DNA of 64,000 nt from Methylomonas subterranea (GTDB taxonomy: Bacteria > Pseudomonadota > Gammaproteobacteria > Methylococcales > Methylomonadaceae), in NCBI RefSeq assembly GCF_024505185.1, contig NZ_JANIBJ010000008.1:1-64000 (forward strand), given 5' to 3'. The translations under genes were made by a program, and so were the position numbers. Every line of letters starts with the position of its first letter. The stretch's first letter is position 1. The notes below the pieces were generated by a model. That model saw only the letters and a program-made list of their open reading frames with translations. It did not search any database and was not told the DNA's origin. Below are positions 10,281-20,000 of the stretch, in pieces.

Positions 10281-12563
10281 ATGTCTGTAAAGCTTTTTAA
10301 AGCGCGTAAACTGGTGCTGGCGATTTCCACCGTTTTATTGGCGTCCTGTGCCCATGAAGCCAGTAAGGAAGAAATGGCCAAGGCCACCGAAGGCTTTGTG
10401 ATTCAAGACACCAATAAACTGTTTGTGGTGGATTGTTTATTGCCCGGACAGGTGCGGAAACTGGGTTCGCAAATGACTTATCTGACCGCAAGGCGACCGA
10501 TACGCACCACGGCGGCCGATTGCGAAGTGCGCGGCGGCGAATATGTGGCCTACGACCGCGCCAATTATGCCAGCGCCCTGAACATCTGGCTGCCCAAGGC
10601 CCAGGAAGGCGACGCGGCGGCGCAATTGTATGTTGGGGAAATTTTCGAAAAAGGCCTGGGCGAAAAAGCCGACTATCAGGCGGCGGCGCAATGGTACGAA
10701 AAGGCCGCCAATCAAGGCAATTTTCAAGCCCAGTTGAATTTGGGGCATTTGTACGAAAAAGGCCTGGGCGTGCCGCAAAACAAGGAAACCGCCATGCGCT
10801 GGTACCGTAAATCCGCCGGTCTGGATGAAGCAGGTCTGCAATACACGCCGGCGGTTGACGCGCAAGCCCTCGGCGCCGTTAGCCGCGATGCCGGAAATGA
10901 ATTGGCCGCGTTGCGCGAGGAAGTGGCCGAATCTCGCCGGGAAGCCGAACAATTGCGTCAGCAATTGCGCAATACCCGCCAGGAGGCCCTGGATCAGCAG
11001 GAAAGTCTGCGCAAGGCCCAGGATGAATTGGAAGCCTTGCGCAACAAATTGCAGCAGCAAAAATCCGAAAGTCCGGCCGGTTCCAGCGAAGTATCCGCCC
11101 TGGAGATGCAGCTAAGGGAAAAGCAGGCGGAATTAAAAAGCCAGCAAGCCAAACTGGGCGCCTTGACCAAAACCCTCGGCGAGGAACGTAAACGTATGCA
11201 GCGGGAATTGCAAAGCGCCCGGCAGCAAAAAACCGTGGACAAAGCGGCGGATAGCGCCAGCAACGAATTGGAAAACCGCCTCAACCAACAGATTGAAACC
11301 TATCAAAACCAGTCGGCGGAATTGACCCGCTGGCTGACGTCCGGCAAGAATTTGGACAGAAACCAAATCGATGCCCGCAAGTCCTCGTTGCAACAACAGG
11401 CGCGAGAAATCGCCAGCCTGAAGGAAAAATTGGAACAAAAACAACCCACCCAACTGGCATCCGCCGGCAACGGGCCCAACATAGAGTTGTTGGAACCCGC
11501 CGTTACCGTGACCCGGGGCATTCCCAGCATTCAATTCGGTTCCGGCGAGGCCAGTAAGCGTCTGGTCGGACGCATCGATACCAAGGCGGGGTTGACGCAA
11601 TTGTTGCTCAACGATAAGCCGCTGACGGTGGATGCCAATGGTCAATTCGAAACCGATCTGGCCTTGCAGGGCAAGGAAACCGTGGTGCGGCTGGTCGCAA
11701 CCGATAAAAGCAATCAAAGCAGCGATTTAAGCCTGCGCCTGCTGGCGTCCGAAAACGGCGAACAGGCCGCTTATGCCAACAGCGGCAATGCCGCCCAAAC
11801 CCGTCAGGTCGGCAATATCCAGTTTGGCAAATTTTATGCTTTGATCATAGGTAACAACGATTACAAAGCCTATCCAAGTCTGCAAACCCCGGTTACCGAT
11901 GCCAAAAGCCTGGAAGTGTTGCTGCGCGAACGTTACGGCTTCAAAACCAAAATATTGCTGAACGCCAATCGCCACGCCATCATGTCGGCGTTGAACGAAA
12001 TGAATCAGAAACTCACCGAGCAGGACAATCTGCTGATTTATTATGCCGGCCACGGCGAAATCGACCAGAAGTCCCAAAGCGCCTACTGGTTGCCGGTGGA
12101 CTCGGAAGCCGGCAATACCGCCAACTGGATTTCCAGCCAAAGCATCACCGAATATTTAAGCATCATGCCGGCCAAACACATCATGGTGGTGGCGGACTCC
12201 TGTTATTCCGGCGCCCTGACCGGTTCGGCGGTGGCGCGTTTGCCGGACGGCATGGACGAGGCCAAGCGCGAACGCTGGCTCAAGGCCATGAACAGCCGCA
12301 AGGCTCGCACCGTTCTGACTTCCGGCGGCGTCAAGCCGGTCATGGACCAGGGCGGCGGCAGCCACTCTGTGTTCGCCAACGCCTTTTTAAAAGTGCTGCG
12401 CGGCAATAAGCGGGTGATAGAGGATTACGACATTTTCCGGGACGTCGCCAATCAGGTAAGAGTCTCCGCTTCCAAGGTCGGTTTCGAACAAACGCCGCAA
12501 TATGCGCCGCTGCAACATGCCGGCCATGAAGGCAGTCCTTTCTTTTTTGTCCCCGAGGCTTGA
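10281..12563 (+). CDS. Caspase-like (C14) lipoprotein with Sel1 repeats and coiled coil
   Basis: The 760 aa protein has, in order, a lipoprotein signal (LLASC, Cys23), two to three Sel1-like repeats at about 106-180 (DAAAQLYVGEIFEKGLG, NFQAQLNLGHLYEKGLG), a long Gln/Glu/Arg-rich coiled coil at about 205-390, an Ig-like segment at about 400-490, and a caspase p20-like domain at about 515-750. The dyad is intact: His591 in YYAGHGE and Cys641 in VADSCYSGAL. The lipobox places it in the periplasm or at a membrane face. It lies inside the T6SS block between the hydrolase lipoprotein and the FHA gene, 70 bp and 35 bp from each. Its substrate is unknown; I infer a T6SS-linked processing or regulatory protease. 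Confidence 0.85.
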   Translation: MSVKLFKARKLVLAISTVLLASCAHEASKEEMAKATEGFVIQDTNKLFVVDCLLPGQVRKLGSQMTYLTARRPIRTTAADCEVRGGEYVAYDRANYASALNIWLPKAQEGDAAAQLYVGEIFEKGLGEKADYQAAAQWYEKAANQGNFQAQLNLGHLYEKGLGVPQNKETAMRWYRKSAGLDEAGLQYTPAVDAQALGAVSRDAGNELAALREEVAESRREAEQLRQQLRNTRQEALDQQESLRKAQDELEALRNKLQQQKSESPAGSSEVSALEMQLREKQAELKSQQAKLGALTKTLGEERKRMQRELQSARQQKTVDKAADSASNELENRLNQQIETYQNQSAELTRWLTSGKNLDRNQIDARKSSLQQQAREIASLKEKLEQKQPTQLASAGNGPNIELLEPAVTVTRGIPSIQFGSGEASKRLVGRIDTKAGLTQLLLNDKPLTVDANGQFETDLALQGKETVVRLVATDKSNQSSDLSLRLLASENGEQAAYANSGNAAQTRQVGNIQFGKFYALIIGNNDYKAYPSLQTPVTDAKSLEVLLRERYGFKTKILLNANRHAIMSALNEMNQKLTEQDNLLIYYAGHGEIDQKSQSAYWLPVDSEAGNTANWISSQSITEYLSIMPAKHIMVVADSCYSGALTGSAVARLPDGMDEAKRERWLKAMNSRKARTVLTSGGVKPVMDQGGGSHSVFANAFLKVLRGNKRVIEDYDIFRDVANQVRVSASKVGFEQTPQYAPLQHAGHEGSPFFFVPEA

Positions 12564-12598
12564 TGGCAATGATGTGCATTGCGCGGCAGGTTTGAAGC

Positions 12599-14140
12599 AT
12601 GGTGTTGATTCTCAGAGTCCTGAGCTATAAGGGCTTGCCGTCCGCTCAACCCATCAGTGCCCAGTTCGACGCCCAAGGCGGCTCGATTGGCCGGGCGCCC
12701 AACAATCATCTGGTGTTGCCGGACCCGGATAAATTCATTTCCCGCCTGCATGCCAGCATCCATTTCGAGGCCGGCCGCTATTTTATCGAAGACAGCAGTA
12801 CCGGCGGCACCTTTCTCAACGATAGCGACGTTCCATTGCAGCAAGGCCGGGCGCCGTTGTCGGACGGGGAAAAAGTCCGCATAGGCGAATACGAATTGCT
12901 GGTGACATTGTCCGAGTCCGCCACGGCGGGCTTTGCCGTCAGCATAGAACAACCCGTGCGGCAACTGGATCTGGCCCAAAACAGCGTGCTGGACGGCCCT
13001 TTCGCTTCCGCGCCGCCGCCAGCCAAGGCGGATTTTTTTTCCAGTTTTGTCGAGCAATCCGAATCTTCGGTCTTTCACCAAAGTTTTACCCCGCCGCAAA
13101 TTGCCGAAACGCCCACGCACGCGGCGGTGGACGAGCTGGATTTCGGCGATCTGTTGTCCAAGCTGGATGAATTGCCGGGAAGCCCGGCTCCCGCCGTCCA
13201 TGCCCAGCCGCTCGATTTGCCGCCCTTGCCGGCGGATTTTTTCGCCGATGAGCCTGTCGCCACGGAGCCGGAAATTCCGGTCACTCCGGTCACTCCGGTC
13301 ACTCCGGTCACTCCGGTCACTCCGGTCACTCCGGTCACTCCGGTCACTCCGGTCACCGAGGCGGCAGCGCCCTGGCCGTCGTTTGGCGAAACTCCGGCGG
13401 AGTTGCCGCCGCTGGCGCCGTTCGACATGCCGGAACCCGCGCCGGCGGTTTTTTCGCCGCCGCCCGTCGAGCCGGTTTTTTCGCCGATTCAGGAAGACGT
13501 TCGCACGGCGGCCGAGCCGACGCGGGTTGCGCCGCAGCCGGCGCAAGCGGTAGCCACGGTTACCGAAGAGCAATTATTGCGCGAATTTTTGGCCGGGGCC
13601 GGCGTGGGCGACCCGCATTTTCTCCCGCCCGAACAATGGCCGGCCTTGATGAGAACTTCCGGCGAGTTGTTGCGCGGCATGGTGCAGGGTTTGATGCAGG
13701 TGCTGCGGGCCAGGGCGGAATTGAAAAGCCAGTTTCGGGTTTCGGTGACCACCATGCGATCGGTGGATAACAACCCGCTCAAATTCACCCCGAATGTCGA
13801 CGATGCCATCAAGTTGATCCTGGCGCCCACCAATCCCGGGTTTTTGCCGCCCAAACAAGCTGTCAGCGAAGGATTCAACGACATCATGAACCACCAGATC
13901 GCCATGACCGCCGGCATACAAGCCGCCTTGGCGGAAATATTGCGCAGCTTCGATCCGCAGCTGATAGAAAGGACCCAGACGGAAGGCGTGATGTTTCAGA
14001 AAAAGGCCAAGTGCTGGGAGTATTACGTCGAAAAATATCCGCAACTCAAGGCGGTTGCTCAGGAAGAGTTTTTTGGTGACGCATTTGCCGACGCCTATGA
14101 AAAACAGATGCTGTTACTTAGCCGCTCGGCAAAAAATTAG
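12599..14140 (+). CDS. tagH: T6SS FHA-domain protein (TagH/ImpI type)
   Basis: Phosphothreonine reader of the T6SS post-translational switch. The 513 aa protein has an N-terminal FHA domain at about 5-95 with Gly31-Arg32, Ser48, His51 (SRLHA) and Asn74 (GGTFLND). A long Pro/Ala-rich linker follows and contains nine PVT repeats, then the conserved C-terminal TagH/ImpI domain at about 330-513 (QLLREFLAGAG, FQKKAKCWEYYVEKYPQL). FHA proteins of this kind bind phosphorylated T6SS parts such as TssL or the kinase itself. The neighbouring kinase and phosphatase genes support that role. Confidence 0.92.
   Translation: MVLILRVLSYKGLPSAQPISAQFDAQGGSIGRAPNNHLVLPDPDKFISRLHASIHFEAGRYFIEDSSTGGTFLNDSDVPLQQGRAPLSDGEKVRIGEYELLVTLSESATAGFAVSIEQPVRQLDLAQNSVLDGPFASAPPPAKADFFSSFVEQSESSVFHQSFTPPQIAETPTHAAVDELDFGDLLSKLDELPGSPAPAVHAQPLDLPPLPADFFADEPVATEPEIPVTPVTPVTPVTPVTPVTPVTPVTPVTEAAAPWPSFGETPAELPPLAPFDMPEPAPAVFSPPPVEPVFSPIQEDVRTAAEPTRVAPQPAQAVATVTEEQLLREFLAGAGVGDPHFLPPEQWPALMRTSGELLRGMVQGLMQVLRARAELKSQFRVSVTTMRSVDNNPLKFTPNVDDAIKLILAPTNPGFLPPKQAVSEGFNDIMNHQIAMTAGIQAALAEILRSFDPQLIERTQTEGVMFQKKAKCWEYYVEKYPQLKAVAQEEFFGDAFADAYEKQMLLLSRSAKN
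13277..13357 (+). repeat. 9-bp tandem repeat coding for (PVT)9
   Basis: Nine perfectly spaced copies of ccggtcact (the last ends in c), with starts every 9 bases from 13277 to 13349. They encode nine Pro-Val-Thr units in the linker of the FHA protein. Because the unit is a multiple of three, copy-number change alters linker length without shifting the frame. Confidence 0.97.
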
Positions 14141-14348
14141 CCTTCCGTTTGGCGCATGCCGGCCGATGTGAATCGACTGCGTAACGGTAGGTTTTGGCAA
14201 TGAGGGCAAAACGCCTGAAACAGCTGAGTCGGTCGGCGAAATAATCGAGCAACCAGAGCGGCCCGCGTATTGGGTTGTGCCGCGGAAAATACCGCGCGGA
14301 ATAATTAAAATTAACAAACTCCATTGCCCACGGGCTTGAGAAGAAAAA

Positions 14349-15689
14349 ATGTCGGAAAATAATCGGGTAGTCTGGTCTGAGGGGATGTTTCTCCGCCCTC
14401 AGCATTTTCAACAGCATGATCGCTACATCGAAAGCCTGGCGCGTGGCCTGTCGCAGGGCGTCGTAAGTTACTTGTGGGGGTTTTCCCGTCTCAAGCTGGA
14501 CCAAACCTGTCTGGCCATCGGTAAAGTCGGGCTGAGCGAATGCGCGGGGGTATTTCAGGACGGCACGCCCTTCAATCTGCCGCAGGACGACGATTTGCCG
14601 CTGCCCTTGGCGGTGCCGGAGAACGAGAAAGCCAGCGTGGTCTATCTGGCGCTGCCATTGCGCCGTTCAGACGCCGTTGAAGTGGATAGCGAATCCTATC
14701 CCGACAACATGGCCCGCTATCATTTGAGCGAACGGCAGGCGCGCGACCACAACAGCGGCGCGGACGGCCGTTACGAGGTGCAGATCGGTAGTCTGCGGCC
14801 GCGCCTGATGTGCGAAAGCCAGGAGCGCTCCGGTTACGTCTGTCTGGGCGTGGCGCGCATCATCGAAGTGCGGGCCGATAAAACCGTGATTCTGGACGAA
14901 CAATACATTCCGCCGGCGGTGCATTGCGCCAGCGCCGGCATCCTGGCCGGCTTTGCCCGCGAGTTGCAAGGCCTGTTTCACACCCGCGGCGAGGCCTTGG
15001 CGGCCCGGGTGGCCGGCAGCGGGCAGGGCGGCGGCGTGGCGGAAATCGCCGATTTCATGTTGCTGCAAATGATCAACCGCTATCAACCCCTGCTGGCGCA
15101 TTTGGCGGTTGCGGCCGCCATGCATCCGGAAGCCTTCTTTCAATTATGCCTACAGTTGGCCGGCGAGTTATCGACGTTTTACCGGCCCGGCAAGCGGCCG
15201 CTGGCCTTTCCCGATTACAAACACGACGACCTGAAATTCAGCTTCATACCCTTGATCGACGAATTGCGCGGTCTGCTGAGCATGGTGCTGGAACAGAACG
15301 CGGTGCAATTGCCGCTGGCGGAAGTCAAACCGGGGGTTTACGTGGCCAAGCGGCCGGAGCTGAATCTGTTGGAAGGCGCCATCTTCGTGTTGGCGGCCAA
15401 GGCGCAAGTCTCGTCGGAACTGATACGCTCGCATTTTCCGCCGCAAGTCAAAATCGGCCCGGTCGAAGATATCCAGACATTGGTTCGTTCGGCCTTGCCG
15501 GGTATCAATATTCAGGCCTTGCCGGTGGCGCCCCGGCAAATTCCCTACCACGCCGGCTATTCGTATTTCGAACTGAACAAGCAAAGCGAACTGTGGGGCA
15601 AAATGCCTGTTTCCGGCGGCTTTGCCATTCACATCGGCGGCAGTTTCCCGGAACTGGAGCTCGAGTTTTGGGCCATTAGAAAAGGTTGA
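14349..15689 (+). CDS. tssK: T6SS baseplate protein TssK
   Basis: Trimeric baseplate component that links the T6SS baseplate to the TssL/TssM membrane complex. The 446 aa protein opens with the family signature VVWSEGMFLRPQHFQQHDRY and includes LRPRLMCESQERSGY and YHAGYSYFELNK near the C-terminus. ATG 14349 follows a GAAGAAAA purine run. A 208-bp gap upstream, the largest inside the block, may hold its own promoter. tssL starts 5 bp after its stop. Its usual baseplate partners TssE, TssF and TssG are not in the window. Confidence 0.95.
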   Translation: MSENNRVVWSEGMFLRPQHFQQHDRYIESLARGLSQGVVSYLWGFSRLKLDQTCLAIGKVGLSECAGVFQDGTPFNLPQDDDLPLPLAVPENEKASVVYLALPLRRSDAVEVDSESYPDNMARYHLSERQARDHNSGADGRYEVQIGSLRPRLMCESQERSGYVCLGVARIIEVRADKTVILDEQYIPPAVHCASAGILAGFARELQGLFHTRGEALAARVAGSGQGGGVAEIADFMLLQMINRYQPLLAHLAVAAAMHPEAFFQLCLQLAGELSTFYRPGKRPLAFPDYKHDDLKFSFIPLIDELRGLLSMVLEQNAVQLPLAEVKPGVYVAKRPELNLLEGAIFVLAAKAQVSSELIRSHFPPQVKIGPVEDIQTLVRSALPGINIQALPVAPRQIPYHAGYSYFELNKQSELWGKMPVSGGFAIHIGGSFPELELEFWAIRKG

Positions 15690-15694
15690 CAGTC

Positions 15695-17083
15695 ATGAGT
15701 GAAAACGATCCCTTCGGACCTTTCGGCGACGATGACCGCACCGTGATCCGGCCCACGCCGGGTGGACGGCGTCCCGCTCCGGCGCCCGCGCAACCGGCGC
15801 CGGTTTTCAGCGCGCCTCCCGCGCAGCCCGCGCCTGCGTCCGCGTTCACTCCGCCTCCCCAGCCCGCTGCCGCGCCGATGCCGGGCTTCAATCCGTCGGC
15901 GCCGCTAACCCTGCCGAGCACGGAGTTTCAACAGAACCCCATGGTGGCGGCGGCATTGTCGATGATTTCGTTGGCCAGTCGCTTGCGCCAGACAGCGGTT
16001 TATCCGGCGGTGGACGAATTGCGCCAGCGTTTGTCGGCCGAAGTCAGCGGCTTCGAAAATAAATTGTTGCAGACCGGTATCAGCGCCGATCATGTGCGCA
16101 TGGCCAGTTATGCGCTGTGCAGTTTCCTGGACGAAACCATACTCAACACGCCCTGGGGTTCGCAAAGCAATTGGGGGCACCAAAGTCTGTTGATTTCCTT
16201 TCACAAGGAGGCCTGGGGCGGCGAAAAGTTTTTCGACATCATCGGCTTGTTGGTGAAGCAGCCGGCGCAAAATCTGCATTTGATCGAGCTGGCTTATCTG
16301 TTTCTGAGCTTGGGCTTTCAAGGCAAATTCCGGATTTTGGCCAACGGCCTGAACGAACTGGAAAAATACCGCTTGGAGCTTTATCAGCTGATTCAGCGGG
16401 TGAAGGGCGATTACGAACGCGAACTGTCGCCGCGCTGGCGGGGCTTGCGCGACGTACGCAATGCCTTGGTGCGTTACGTGCCGCTGTGGGTGGTCGGCGC
16501 GGTATTGGGCGTGGCCTTGATTCTGGTTTATATCGGCTTTGTGCTGGCTTTGAATGCCCGTTCGGACCAACTGTTTGCCGAATTGTTCGGGCTGGCCAAA
16601 CAGCCGGTGGAAATGGCCCAGGCCGCCGTCGCGATACCGGCACCGGTGCCGAAACCGCCCGTTCCGGATCGCCGCGAACGCTTCAAACAGCTTTTGGCCA
16701 ACGAGATTGCCGCCAATATGGTGGAAGTGGTGGACGACCGACTGCTGCGGGTGCGTAATTCCTTCGGTTCCGGCAGCGACCAGCTCAAGCCCGAATTCGA
16801 GCCCATGCTGAAAAAAATCGCCGACGAATTGGTGGCCGGCAACGACAGGCTGCTGGTGACCGGCCATTCCGATAACGTACCCATCCGTTCGGCCCGTTTC
16901 CCGTCCAATTGGCATTTATCCACCGCCAGGGCCAAATCGGTCGCCGACGATATGATGAAAATCGCGCCGCCGCTGCAAGGCAAAATCCGTTCGGAAGGGC
17001 GGGCCGACAGCGAAGGCTTGGTGCCTAACGATACTCCCGAGCACAAAGCGATCAATCGCCGCGTCGATTTACTGATTCAATGA
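15695..17083 (+). CDS. tssL: T6SS inner-membrane protein TssL with C-terminal OmpA domain
   Basis: Inner-membrane part of the T6SS envelope complex (DotU/IcmH family) fused to a peptidoglycan-binding OmpA domain. In 462 aa: an N-terminal acidic/basic motif DDDRTVIRPTPGG with Thr16, a Pro/Ala-rich linker, the DotU cytoplasmic domain at about 80-255 (CSFLDETILNTPWG), one TM helix at about 260-285 (VVGAVLGVALILVYIGFVLA), and an OmpA-like domain at about 325-462 (LLVTGHSDNVP, INRRVDLLIQ). ATG 15695 is preferred over an in-frame TTG at 15686 because AAAGG lies upstream. Known for Agrobacterium: TssL is phosphorylated on an N-terminal Thr and then bound by Fha. The same switch is inferred here. Confidence 0.94.
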   Translation: MSENDPFGPFGDDDRTVIRPTPGGRRPAPAPAQPAPVFSAPPAQPAPASAFTPPPQPAAAPMPGFNPSAPLTLPSTEFQQNPMVAAALSMISLASRLRQTAVYPAVDELRQRLSAEVSGFENKLLQTGISADHVRMASYALCSFLDETILNTPWGSQSNWGHQSLLISFHKEAWGGEKFFDIIGLLVKQPAQNLHLIELAYLFLSLGFQGKFRILANGLNELEKYRLELYQLIQRVKGDYERELSPRWRGLRDVRNALVRYVPLWVVGAVLGVALILVYIGFVLALNARSDQLFAELFGLAKQPVEMAQAAVAIPAPVPKPPVPDRRERFKQLLANEIAANMVEVVDDRLLRVRNSFGSGSDQLKPEFEPMLKKIADELVAGNDRLLVTGHSDNVPIRSARFPSNWHLSTARAKSVADDMMKIAPPLQGKIRSEGRADSEGLVPNDTPEHKAINRRVDLLIQ

Positions 17084-17091
17084 GAGCATAA

Positions 17092-20000
17092 ATGGGCAAG
17101 CTGAAAGCATTTTTTACCAATAAATGGGTGATTCAGTTTCTGGGTTTGCTGGCCTTCGGCATCCTGATCTGGCTGGCCGGACCCTTGATTGCCATTGCCG
17201 GCAACGCACCGCTGGAGTCGGAATTGGTCAGGATTCTGGTGATCGCGGCCTTGTTCGTGTTTTGGGTGATTTACCGGCTGATCATGCAGATCAGGGCCGG
17301 CAACACCGAAAAACAGCTGGTCGAACAGTTGGTTGCCAACGATGCCGACCAGATAGCCATGGCCTCCGCCGACGAAGTCGATATGCTGCGCAAGGGCTTC
17401 GAGGAAGCCTTGACGATATTGAAGCAATCGCGCACGGAAGCCAAATCCGGCGGCCAGTTTATCTATCAATTACCCTGGTACGCCATTATCGGCGCGCCGG
17501 GTTCCGGCAAGACCACCGCCCTGATTAATTCCGGCCTGCATTTTCCCTTGGCGGAAAAGCTCGGCAAACACGCGGTCAAGGGCGTCAGCGGTACCCGTAA
17601 CTGCGACTGGTGGTTTGCCGACGATGCGGTGTTTCTGGATACCGCCGGCCGCTACACCACGCAGGAAAGCCATCAGGCGGTGGATGCGGCCGGCTGGGCC
17701 GGGTTTTTAAACCTGATCAAAAAACACCGGCCCTTGCGGCCCTTGAACGGCGTCATCGTCGCCACCAGCGTTTCCGACCTGTTGCAGCAGTCCGAGCAGG
17801 AGCGGGCCGAGCATGCCAAGGCCGTCCGCGCCCGTATCAATGAGTTGTATCAACAGTTGGGCGTGCGCCTGCCGGTGTATTTGTTGTTCACCAAGGCCGA
17901 TCTGGTGGCCGGTTTCAGCGATTTTTTCGCCGATTTCAGCGCGGAAGCCCGCGCCCAGGTCTGGGGGGAAACCTTTTCCGCCACCACCTTGCAGGGTGAC
18001 CACGACTTGGTGGTGCAATTCGGCGAGGCTTATGCCGAGTTGCTGCAACGCCTGCAAATGCGCACATTGGGACGTATTCAGGATGAGCGGGACATGCAGC
18101 GGCGGGCGGCTATCCTGGATTTTCCGCAGCAGATGGCCTTGTTAAAACCGGCCATGCTGGATTTTCTGCGAGCTACCTTCGCGGTCAACCGCTATGAACA
18201 GGCCGTGTTGTTGCGCGGGGTGTATTTCACCAGCGGCACTCAGGAAGGCACGCCGATCGACCGTGTGCTGGGGATTCTGGCCGGCGCCTTCCGCCTGGAC
18301 AGGCAGACGGCCCCGATGTACAGCGGCCAGGGTAAAAGTTTTTTCCTGACCCGTTTGCTGAAGGATGTATTGTTTCCGGAAGCCGAACTGGCCGGGCAAG
18401 ACCCCAAACTGGCCAAACGCACGCGCTTGTTGCAAATAGCCGCATACGTCGGTTCCGGACTGTTGTTTTTACTGGTGATCGGATTGTGGACTGCCAGTTA
18501 TTTCAATAACCAGACCATGCTGGATAAAGTGGAGGCGCAAATTGCCCAATACCACGCCATCAAAACCAGCGCTATCGATACGCAAGGCAATTTCAATGCC
18601 TTGCTGCCGCGCCTAAACATTTTGCTGGCCATCCGCGGGGTTTATGACGATAGCGGCATCATGTCCGGCTGGGGGCTGTCGCAAGCGGACAAGATTCAGG
18701 CCGCCGCCGGCCATGCTTACGAGCAGCTGTTGCGCAATTATTTTTTGCCCGCCATTCAGATGCGTTTGAAAGAACGCATGCAGGGGCCGGAAGCCAATAA
18801 TCTGGACGTGCTGTATCAGCTGCTGAAAGTGTATTTGATGTTCAATCAAACCGACAAACTCGATCCGGCCACCGCCATGGCCTGGATACGCGCGGATTGG
18901 GACAGGCAGTACGCCACCGACCCGGAAAGCCTGGGCCAACTGGTGCGGCATTTGGATAACCTGCTCAAGTTGCAACTGGATCCGATGCAGATCGATGAGG
19001 GTTTTGTCGGCGGCGTGCGGAATAAACTCACCCAGGTACCTTTGATCGGGCAGATTTACTCCCGTTTCAAAACCGAAGCCTTAGTCGATCAAAGCCGCGA
19101 CTTTAAACTGGGCAAGGCCTTGGGGCCGGACGTCACGCGGGTGTTCGTGCTGGCCGACGGCAAGGACGTGGCCGCTTATACCATACCGGGCGTTTTCACG
19201 GCATACGGCTACACCGAACTGTTTTTGAAAAAAAGCCGAGATTTCGTCAAGGATGCGGTAGAGCAAAATTGGGTGTTGGGTAGCGAGGGCAAGGCCGACC
19301 TTTTGCAAATCCAGCAATTGCACGGCGAATTGAAGAAGTTGTATTTAAACGAATACCAGGCGGCCTGGTCGGATTTGCTGGGCAAATTGAAATTGCAAAC
19401 GGCTGTGTCGACCAATCAGACCGCGCAAATTCTGGATATTTTGTCCCGCCCGGATGGGCCGTTAAATGCCTTGCTGGTCGCCATCGATCAGAATACTTCG
19501 CTAAGCCGCTTGAGCAAGCAAGTCAGCGACGCCTTGGCCAATGTTGCCGGCAAGGCGCTGGCGGCGGCGGGCGGTGCCGGCAGTCAGGCGCTGGCCTTGG
19601 CTCAGGATGCGGCGGGTCTGGATTCCGGACCCGATCCGGTACAGGCGGTGGAAGACAGGTTCGAACCCTTGCGCAACTTGGTGGCCGGCGGCCCCGACAA
19701 GCCCACGGCCTTGGAACCGGTATTGCAGCAATTGAAAAGCCTGCGCGATTACTTTTTGCAACTCAGCAGCGCCAACACCGGCGGTCAAGCTCTGCAAAAC
19801 CAGGCCAATCTGTTCAGCGGCGGCGGCATGGACGTGCTGAAACAGGCGCAATTGGAGTTTGCCCGCTTACCGGAGCCCTTGAAAAGTTGGTTTCAAATCA
19901 TAGTCAGTAGCGGCGGCCAAAAACTGACCTCGGCGGCCAAGGGCCAATTGAGCGAAATGGTGAAAACCGGGGTGGCGTCACCTTGCAAAGCGGCCTTAAA

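Noticed and set aside
13277-13357. CRISPR-like or minisatellite array
   Set aside because: Units are 9 bp with no spacers and lie in frame inside a gene.
12452-13573. Arg/Ser/Asp-repeat protein on the minus strand, and (VTG)n / (SLR)n frames over the same bases
   Set aside because: These are other-frame readings of the PVT-encoding 9-bp repeat in the FHA gene.
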